A stretch of DNA of 64,000 nt from Terebella lapidaria. Taxonomy: Eukaryota > Annelida > Polychaeta > Terebellida > Terebellidae. This document shows, piece after piece, positions 1-9,463 of the stretch; the stretch's first letter is position 1; each line of letters starts with the position of its first letter. A model generated the notes under the pieces. The model was not told the DNA's origin. It did no database searches and saw only the letters and a list, made by a program, of their open reading frames with translations. The stretch spans positions 26,065,402-26,129,401 of the forward strand of contig OX424567.1 of assembly GCA_949152475.1 (NCBI GenBank), read 5' to 3'. A program made the translations under genes and the position numbers.

Positions 1-1
1 C

Positions 2-470
2 CCCGACAGTGCCAACGGCTCAGTCGTTAAACCAGTAGAGGAAGGTGCTGCGGAGCAAGGACCTTCCGGGCAACAGAACAATGTTACATGCTCCACACCT
101 GCGGTTGTCGTAACTACCAAACCAACAGTATCAACAGTTACGACCCCACAGCCGACCCAGCCCACACCTCAGCTCCTTGAAGGGGTGTGTACCAAGTGTC
201 GAGCTCCGAACCCAAAGCCGGCTCTCCCTCATGAAGGGGTGTCCGCGCCACTTCCACAACGGCCTCCACGGGAAAATTGTCGTCCTGAAGGGGTGTCGCC
301 CCCGACCGCCAATGGCACCGGAACAGATAGTATGTCCGAGGTGGAGTGGATCTCCGATGACGGAGGGTTCTACGCGTTCCCATTCGGACCGGAATCCAAA
401 TTGCCGCCGTTGCACACACTCTTCAAGCCACCGCCAGACAACCCCGCAGTTCCGGCCGTCATAGACAACT
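2..470 (+). pseudogene. Gypsy gag-pol linker upstream of protease
   Basis: The frame is open from the left edge, so this is the interior of a longer gag-pol reading frame that starts outside the window. The encoded stretch is low in complexity, rich in Pro, Thr and Val, and holds three EGV motifs exactly 18 residues apart. A short CTKC motif is present, but no complete CCHC nucleocapsid knuckle is visible. It most likely links Gag to the protease. Part of a broken element. Confidence 0.6.
178..296 (+). repeat. Three polypurine-tract-like 11-mers, 54 bp apart
   Basis: The 11-mer TGAAGGGGTGT occurs at 178-188, 232-242 and 286-296, with exactly 54 bp between starts, and again at 12663-12673 across the polypurine tract/LTR junction. 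Sequence between the three internal copies is not conserved at the DNA level. They encode a repeated EGV motif. They could be remnants of an 18-residue protein repeat or extra plus-strand priming sites; the sequence alone does not decide. Confidence 0.75.
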
Positions 471-3400
471 CGCGGGCGGCACACGGATGTTGGAAATTGT
501 CGGTACGTGTCGGAGACAAAACAATGAAAGCCGTACTCGATTCCGGGGCACAGATCTCCCTGCTCCGACGGGATCAGCTACGACACGTTCCCGCCGACCA
601 ACGACAGTTACGACACACTTCGGCCACGATTCGTGACGTCAACGGACAGTCAAGCCCAATCGATGGACTGATCGACCTTCCAATTCAGGTCGGAACCAAC
701 CATATGATTGTGACATTTTGTGTAGCTGACATCCATGACGGCATGATACTCGGCATGAACTTTTTCCGGCAAGCTCACGCTGTGGTGAACTACGGCGAAG
801 GAACAATACAGGTACACAAAGAAATCCTGTTTGCGCACAAGGACATTGAAGCCAATGTTGTTAGAATGGCTGTGCGCCGAGCCGTCACCGTCCCCGCACG
901 TAGCGAGGCGATCGTAGAGCTAATCCCGACCTCCAGAGTTCGAGTTCGGCAGCATCCACGGATGATTCAACCACTGACGGCCTTTCCCGAGGATACCGAC
1001 CTCCTCATGGGAAGAACATTAACGACCTTGGACCGGCAATGTGTAAAGGTGTCTGTAGTCAATACGGCAGATACCGGTATTACACTCACTCGATCCGACC
1101 CTGTCGCCATAGCCAGTCCGATCGAGAGTGTCGTCGGAGCTCTACCAAGACCCGGAGAGGAGCCCGACCTGTCCACGGCCGACGCCAGTCACTACCGCGA
1201 CCTGCCGCCACATCTACAAGAGATGGTGGATCACGCCGGACTAGCGCCAGAACAACACCGGCGTTGCGCTAACCTGATCCATCAATATCAGGACACCTTC
1301 ATGCACCCGGATGGACAGTTGGGACGGACCCAAGTCGTCCAACACAAGATCGATACCGGCAATTCGGCCCCGATTCGGCAACGTCAACGACGCGTCCCTC
1401 AGGCGCAACAGAGCATCATAGATGAGGAGGTCGACAAGATGCTTCGCTTGGGGTGCATTGAGCCGTCAGATTCGCCCTGGAGCGCACAGGTAGTGCTCGT
1501 GCGGAAGAAAAACGGCCAAGTAAGATTTTGCGTCGATTATCGGCTCCTGAATGACGTCACTCGCAAGGATTCATATCCGTTGCCCAACATTCAGGACACT
1601 CATGACGCCCTGGCGGGCGCTACATACTTTTCGGCCTTGGACTTGGCTTCCGGCTACTGGCAAGTCGAAGTCGACCCTACAGACAGACCGAAAACTGCCT
1701 TTGCGACAAGGAAAGGACTATACCAGTTTAAGGTTATGCCATTCGGCCTCAGCAATGCACCGGCATTTGTACATTTGAACGGCTAATGGAAACCATACTC
1801 CGTGGATACTTGTGGACACGGTGTATGTGTTACCTGGATGACGTCATCGCTTACGGCAGAACATTTGATCAGGCACTCGCAAACCTGGATGCGGTCCTGG
1901 ATCGGATTAGATCGGCAGGCCTGAAGCTTCAAGGGTTTATAGTGAGCGGCCAAGGAATTCGTGTCGACCCCAACAAGGTTAAAGCCATCAGAGAATGGCC
2001 GACCCCGTGCGAGATCTCCGATGTCAGATCTTTCCTTGGTTTCGCCAATTACCACAGGCGATTCATCAAGGACTATGCTGAGATCGCCGAACCTCTCGTA
2101 GCACTCACCCGAGGTGAATGTCATTTCACTTGGGGACCGGCTCAGCGACGCGCTTTTCGGCGGCTCCGCGACGCTCTCATCCAGGCGCCTAAGCTCGCGC
2201 ATCCGACCCAGAGTCCGGATGATTACTTCATCCTCGACACAGACGCTAGCGGCTATGCTGTGGGAGGCGCACTCTCACAGAGGGTCAACGGGAAAGAAAT
2301 CCCCATCGGGTTTGCCAGCAAAACCCTATCCCGGACCCAACGGAACTATTGTACCACGTACCGAGAACTGCTGGCAGTGGTAGAAATGGTTCAACATTAT
2401 CGGCATTATCTTTGGGGTAGGAAGTTCCTCCTCCGGACCGACCACAGCTCCTTGAGGTGGCTCAAGAACTACAGCGACGCGGACGGCATGCTCGCCAGGT
2501 GGCTCGCTAAGTTGCAGCAATACGACTTCAAGATAGAGCATCGGCCCGGCAAACTTCACGGCAACGCAGACGGCTTGTCACGGTGTCACAGTTGCAAACA
2601 CCAAGACTGTCCCGGACGACTCGTTACACCTCCAACAGACCCAGAGACAAGTTCCGGAGAACTTCCAGTTCGTCGGATCACTGTTGTTCCGGCTAAGACA
2701 AGGGCAGACCTCCTGGACAGTGATTCCATAACATCACCGGTCTTGCCCCAACTAGTTTCGGCACGCCAAGTTGTTCGAGTCCGTGCTTTGGACGCCACAC
2801 TTGATGGGCAAAAGTGGCTTTCGGACTATTCGACTCAGGACATTGTTGCGGCACAGCAAGCCGACCCGAGCGTCGGAAAAGTGCGACAGTGGATGTTGAT
2901 CGGCACTAAACCAGACTCTAAGGAGGTAGCGCGCCATGGGGAGGAGGTAAAAACACTTGTTTCCAGATGGAGCCTCCTGGCGCTACAAGACGGGGTACTA
3001 GTTCGGCACGTAAAACCCGACCCCGCTGGACGGCCTGTGGTGCAAACCGTGCTCCCCGTAGCACTCAGAACGCAGGTTTTGCACCAACTTCACGACCTGA
3101 AGATTGTCGGACATCTCGGCATTCAGCGAACCATCGAGAGAGTCAGGCGCCGATTCTACTGGCCCGGCCTGGCGCTGGATGTCGCCCGCTGGTGTGCCCG
3201 CTGTTCGCAATGTGTCACCCGCAAAGGAAAACCGGCCCCAAAACGATCGCCTCTGACACAGTTGCCGACAGGAGCGCCTTTCGACCGGATCGCGATGGAC
3301 ATTCTCGACACCCACAAAGTCACGGGAAGAGGCCATCGGTATATCCTTGTTGTGTCGGACTTTTTCACGAAATATACGGACGCCTTCCCGCTGCGGCGAC

Positions 3401-4299
3401 ATACCGCCAAAAATGTTGCCGACATCCTGGTAAACAGATGGATAGTTTATCATGGCGTCCCCAAGGCAATCCATAGCGACCAGGGCACCGAGTTCGAGTC
3501 GGCTCTATTTCGGCATGTCGTGCGTCTTCTGGGCGCTAAGAAGATCCACACGGCCCCATATCGACCTCAGAGCGACGGCCAGGTTGAGCGATTCAACAGG
3601 ACATTGCTCAACATGCTGAGTGCATTCGTCAGCGATCGTGCGAACGACTGGGACGTGCACCTGCCATATGTGTTAATGGCCTAACGAACCTCAGTACACT
3701 CGTCCACGGGATGCACCCCGCATCTGATGGTGTATGGACACGAGTGTAACTTGCCAGTCGACCTCATGTTCCCGACTTACGACCCCGAACCTCTACCTCC
3801 GTGTGGTCCGGAGTATGTGGAGTATTTACGGCAAGCGATCAGGACGGCCCACGGTTTCGCTCAGGACCATCTTGAGAAAGCGGCAATTCGGCAGAAGATG
3901 GGTTATGACGCCCACGCGAAACCACGACCCCAGTTTCAACCAGGAGAACTGGTCCGATATTATTATCTGCCCCTCACGCAGAATAATAAGTTTGCTCGGC
4001 CTTGGACTGGTCCCTGGAGGATCGTCGACCGTGTGACCGAGGTAGATTACCGAATCGCCTTGGTTTCCAACCCTCGGAACACTCGTGTTATTCATCTGGA
4101 CGTACTCAAGCCGTACGAAGGTGACAACCAAGCGGCTCACATCTATTCCGACCCTGTACGACCTTCGACGTCGTCAAGTAAATCCGGCTCAGAGCAATTG
4201 GCCGACCCCCTGGGGCTCCTCAAGGAGTTCTACTACCCCTGGGAGGTCACAGTACAAGATCGGCATACAGATACAGACCAAACAGCTGAGTCTGACTCG
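470..4299 (+). pseudogene. pol: Gypsy pol, first copy (PR-RT-RH-INT)
   Basis: This is the polyprotein region of the Gypsy element. The aspartic protease has its DSGA active-site motif near 540. Reverse transcriptase follows, with VRFCVDYR near 1520 and the catalytic YLDD at 1831-1842. RNase H starts near 2230 (LDTDAS). Integrase has an HHCC zinc-binding motif at about 3088-3215, and the catalytic D, D and E lie near 3295, 3478 and 3587. A GPY/F-like module (WTGPW) sits near 4005. There is no chromodomain. Everything from 741 on is repeated almost perfectly in the next copy. The region is broken in about two places and is not expected to act as a gene. Family assignment is firm; clade is not. 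Confidence 0.9.
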
Positions 4300-7200
4300 G
4301 CATGATACTCGGCATGAACTTTTTCCGGCAAGCTCACGCTGTGGTGAACTACGGCGAAGGAACAATACAGGTACACAAAGAAATCCTGTTTGCGCACAAG
4401 GACATTGAAGCCAATGTTGTTAGAATGGCTGTGCGTCGAGCCGTCACCGTCCCCGCACGTAGCGAGGCGATCGTAGAGCTAATCCCGACCTCCAGAGTTC
4501 GAGTTCGGCAGCATCCACGGATGATTCAACCACTGACGGCCTTTCCCGAGGATACCGACCTCCTCATGGGAAGAACATTAACGACCTTGGACCGGCAATG
4601 TGTAAAGGTGTCTGTAGTCAATACGGCAGATACCGGTATTACACTCACTCGATCCGACCCTGTCGCCATAGCCAGTCCGATCGAGAGTGTCGTCGGAGCT
4701 CTACCAAGACCCGGAGAGGAGCCCGACCTGTCCACGGCCGACGCCAGTCACTACCGCGACCTGCCGCCACATCTACAAGAGATGGTGGATCACGCCGGAC
4801 TAGCGCCAGAACAACACCGGCGTTGCGCTAACCTGATCCATCAATATCAGGACACCTTCATGCACCCGGATGGACAGTTGGGACGGACCCAAGTCGTCCA
4901 ACACAAGATCGATACCGGCAATTCGGCCCCGATTCGGCAACGTCAACGACGCGTCCCTCAGGCGCAACAGAGCATCATAGATGAGGAGGTCGACAAGATG
5001 CTTCGCTTGGGGTGCATTGAGCCGTCAGATTCGCCCTGGAGCGCACAGGTAGTGCTCGTGCGGAAGAAAAACGGCCAAGTAAGATTTTGCGTCGATTATC
5101 GGCTCCTGAATGACGTCACTCGCAAGGATTCATATCCGTTGCCCAACATTCAGGACACTCATGACGCCCTGGCGGGCGCTACATACTTTTCGGCCTTGGA
5201 CTTGGCTTCCGGCTACTGGCAAGTCGAAGTCGACCCTACAGACAGACCGAAAACTGCCTTTGCGACAAGGAAAGGACTATACCAGTTTAAGGTTATGCCA
5301 TTCGGCCTCAGCAATGCACCGGCATTTGTACATTTGAACGGCTAATGGAAACCATACTCCGTGGATACTTGTGGACACGGTGTATGTGTTACCTGGATGA
5401 CGTCATCGCTTACGGCAGAACATTTGATCAGGCACTCGCAAACCTGGATGCGGTCCTGGATCGGATTAGATCGGCAGGCCTGAAGCTTCAAGGGTTTATA
5501 GTGAGCGGCCAAGGAATTCGTGTCGACCCCAACAAGGTTAAAGCCATCAGAGAATGGCCGACCCCGTGCGAGATCTCCGATGTCAGATCTTTCCTTGGTT
5601 TCGCCAATTACCACAGGCGATTCATCAAGGACTATGCTGAGATCGCCGAACCTCTCGTAGCACTCACCCGAGGTGAATGTCATTTCACTTGGGGACCGGC
5701 TCAGCGACGCGCTTTTCGGCGGCTCCGCGACGCTCTCATCCAGGCGCCTAAGCTCGCGCATCCGACCCAGAGTCCGGATGATTACTTCATCCTCGACACA
5801 GACGCTAGCGGCTATGCTGTGGGAGGCGCACTCTCACAGAGGGTCAACGGGAAAGAAATCCCCATCGGGTTTGCCAGCAAAACCCTATCCCGGACCCAAC
5901 GGAACTATTGTACCACGTACCGAGAACTGCTGGCAGTGGTAGAAATGGTTCAACATTATCGGCATTATCTTTGGGGTAGGAAGTTCCTCCTCCGGACCGA
6001 CCACAGCTCCTTGAGGTGGCTCAAGAACTACAGCGACGCGGACGGCATGCTCGCCAGGTGGCTCGCTAAGTTGCAGCAATACGACTTCAAGATAGAGCAT
6101 CGGCCCGGCAAACTTCACGGCAACGCAGACGGCTTGTCACGGTGTCACAGTTGCAAACACCAAGACTGTCCCGGACGACTCGTTACACCTCCAACAGACC
6201 CAGAGACAAGTTCCGGAGAACTTCCAGTTCGTCGGATCACTGTTGTTCCGGCTAAGACAAGGGCAGACCTCCTGGACAGTGATTCCATAACATCACCGGT
6301 CTTGCCCCAACTAGTTTCGGCACGCCAAGTTGTTCGAGTCCGTGCTTTGGACGCCACACTTGATGGGCAAAAGTGGCTTTCGGACTATTCGACTCAGGAC
6401 ATTGTTGCGGCACAGCAAGCCGACCCGAGCGTCGGAAAAGTGCGACAGTGGATGTTGATCGGCACTAAACCAGACTCTAAGGAGGTAGCGCGCCATGGGG
6501 AGGAGGTAAAAACATTTGTTTCCAGATGGAGCCTCCTGGCGCTACAAGACGGGGTACTAGTTCGGCACGTAAAACCCGACCCCGCTGGACGGCCTGTGGT
6601 GCAAACCGTGCTCCCCGTAGCACTCAGAACGCAGGTTTTGCACCAACTTCACGACCTGAAGATTGTCGGACATCTCGGCATTCAGCGAACCATCGAGAGA
6701 GTCAGGCGCCGATTCTACTGGCCCGGCCTGGCGCTGGATGTCGCCCGCTGGTGTGCCCGCTGTTCGCAATGTGTCACCCGCAAAGGAAAACCGGCCCCAA
6801 AACGATCGCCTCTGACACAGTTGCCGACAGGAGCGCCTTTCGACCGGATCGCGATGGACATTCTCGACACCCACAAAGTCACGGGAAGAGGCCATCGGTA
6901 TATCCTTGTTGTGTCGGACTTTTTCACGAAATATACGGACGCCTTCCCGCTGCGGCGACATACCGCCAAAAATGTTGCCGACATCCTGGTAAACAGATGG
7001 ATAGTTTATCATGGCGTCCCCAAGGCAATCCATAGCGACCAGGGCACCGAGTTCGAGTCGGCTCTATTTCGGCATGTCGTGCGTCTTCTGGGCGCTAAGA
7101 AGATCCACACGGCCCCATATCGACCTCAGAGCGACGGCCAGGTTGAGCGATTCAACAGGACATTGCTCAACATGCTGAGTGCATTCGTCAGCGATCGTGC

Positions 7201-7858
7201 GAACGACTGGGACGTGCACCTGCCATATGTGTTAATGGCCTAACGAACCTCAGTACACTCGTCCACGGGATGCACCCCGCATCTGATGGTGTATGGACAC
7301 GAGTGTAACTTGCCAGTCGACCTCATGTTCCCGACTTACGACCCCGAACCTCTACCTCCGTGTGGTCCGGAGTATGTGGAGTATTTACGGCAAGCGATCA
7401 GGACGGCCCACGGTTTCGCTCAGGACCATCTTGAGAAAGCGGCAATTCGGCAGAAGATGGGTTATGACGCCCACGCGAAACCACGACCCCAGTTTCAACC
7501 AGGAGAACTGGTCCGATATTATTATCTGCCCCTCACGCAGAATAATAAGTTTGCTCGGCCTTGGACTGGTCCCTGGAGGATCGTCGACCGTGTGACCGAG
7601 GTAGATTACCGAATCGCCTTGGTTTCCAACCCTCGGAACACTCGTGTTATTCATCTGGACGTACTCAAGCCGTACGAAGGTGACAACCAAGCGGCTCACA
7701 TCTATTCCGACCCTGTACGACCTTCGACGTCGTCAAGTAAATCCGGCTCAGAGCAATTGGCCGACCCCCTGGGGCTCCTCAAGGAGTTCTACTACCCCTG
7801 GGAGGTCACAGTACAAGATCGGCATACAGATACAGACCAAACAGCTGAGTCTGACTCG
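741..7858 (+). repeat. 3,559-bp direct tandem duplication inside pol
   Basis: Bases 741-4299 and 4300-7858 are the same sequence shifted by 3,559 bp. Reading both copies I find only two base differences. The junction near 4299 joins the pol tail to the protease region across a shared CG dinucleotide, as expected for microhomology-mediated or replication-slip duplication. Both copies share the same breaks, so the duplication happened after pol decayed, or it is an assembly artefact. Confidence 0.93.
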
Positions 7859-8089
7859 TCAGCGGCCCAAGATCGTAAATCGCGATCTCCAACTTCATCC
7901 GGCTCAAGTCGTCATCGGCAACGGAAAAGATCACGCAGATCAAGTTCCGACACACCAAAACCGGCACGAAAGACACGCAGGCAAAAGCCTGTGATATCAT
8001 CCGACCCCGAGACAAGCGAGGCTACGCCCCCGCCTGCACGACCAAATCGGCCCAGACGCAACGTACGCAGACCGGCCCGCTACAGATAA
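4300..8089 (+). pseudogene. pol: Gypsy pol, second copy with basic C-terminal tail
   Basis: This is a second, nearly identical copy of the pol region from the end of protease onward, with motifs 3,559 bp downstream of the first copy: YLDD at 5390-5401, RNase H near 5790, the integrase zinc motif near 6650-6775 and the catalytic core near 6850-7150. Beyond 7858 it continues into sequence the first copy lacks: a Ser/Arg-rich, strongly basic tail ending in an Arg/Pro-rich stretch. Such tails are common at Gypsy integrase C-termini. Same family and same broken state as the first copy. Confidence 0.9.
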
Positions 8090-9463
8090 CCCCGGCCTTG
8101 TTATCTGATTGATGCCATTGATGATGAATTATGCATGTCTAACGGACTATGATATCATGTCTTTCCCATAAAAATATAATATATTACAATACCAGTATAT
8201 GCATGTAATATGTACAAGATGTCAGTGAGGCGAATTCGATATATTTACACTTGATATGATATTATAATTACGATATCGGTGAAAAATTGATTGCATTATG
8301 ATATGTGTTTCGACCCCGTATAATATATGCCATTGTTCCGCGTGTGTTACGCACTAACTAAAATTATCATGTCAGATTCTATCCATGTGTCAGCCGAAGA
8401 GGATAATAACCAGTCACACCGTGAGTAAGGTCATTTAGTTGTCGAAGAGGTGGTAGTGTGATTCGTTCCGGAGTATGCGTCGAAAGAGCCTCTACTCACT
8501 CCATGTAACATTCGGAGGAACGGTCCAGTGGTACGGGAACCAGTCACTACATAGCTATCATACCAAGATGGGGCCTGTCATCAAATCCATCATGTAAATA
8601 CCCAAAGCGCCACGGTGTGACCGACCCAGCTCATTGCAATTTCGACCCCGACAATATTAGCAGCCCCGTTGTCTTGTGAACTGGCTGAAAATGAATGGAA
8701 CGATGTCCGCCCCTGTGAGTGATTGATATTAATATCTCAGCCTTTAATAACTGTGTGTCGTCTGCTAGACAGCAATTTGGCCGTTAGTTTATTGTGCGCT
8801 AACTTATGGAGAAAAGGAACGATCAAAGTAACAGGTCACAAGGAATGCACGAGCGCAGATAAACATTTAAGCTGTTTACAGCACCTCCATGAAATCTCCC
8901 CTGATAAACAATAGTGAGTCGTCGGGCAAAAAGAGCCCAGTAATTTGAACAGTCGTTAGCATAAATAGACAATGTATCGGAACGTGTAATCCAGGGGACG
9001 GCTGCTGGATATTCGGAAAAATGGACAGTGTGAGGAACCCCCTACTGTCGTAATGGACTGACCCGGATAGGTCAGAGAGAGATCAACCTGCGTTTCCCTG
9101 ACAACGGCCCGCCTTGCTGCAGATACGCTTGGAACAATGATATATATAGCGTAAAGACGTTTTTGTATATCGGCAGAGAGCGCCCCCCGGCCCGATTCGT
9201 GGAATTGGGATACAGATTAGCATCTCAGTGTACGGCAGTGGAAATTAACGGCAAGTAGGTCAATTGCGCCTGAGCTTCTGAAGCAGCAGGAGCTCGATCA
9301 GATACGGAGAAAAACTTTGTATTGATTCGGAACACTTGTCGGATATTTACGTGGCATTCAGTGACAGTGAACTGATAAAGTTTGTGAGAAGTTGTCGGAT
9401 ATTCGGGATAAAAATTACAGTCGGCCTAGCTGGTTGAAGTGACATTTGTTTGCGGCTTCCGCC
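8090..9463 (+). other. Gypsy spacer between pol and third ORF
   Basis: These 1.37 kb carry no long open frame. The first 300 bp are AT-rich; the rest returns to the GC-rich style of the element, with several GACCCCG and CGGCC words. The word TGTCGGATATT occurs twice, near 9338 and 9394, and a possible splice acceptor (AATTACAG) lies near 9420, just before the third frame. A spliced message for a 3' ORF is known in some Gypsy lineages; that it is used here is inference. Confidence 0.5.

Noticed and set aside
2998-3474. Long minus-strand frames opposite Gypsy integrase and elsewhere in pol
   Set aside because: They mirror the codon bias of the plus-strand frame, repeat with the duplication, and show no domain.
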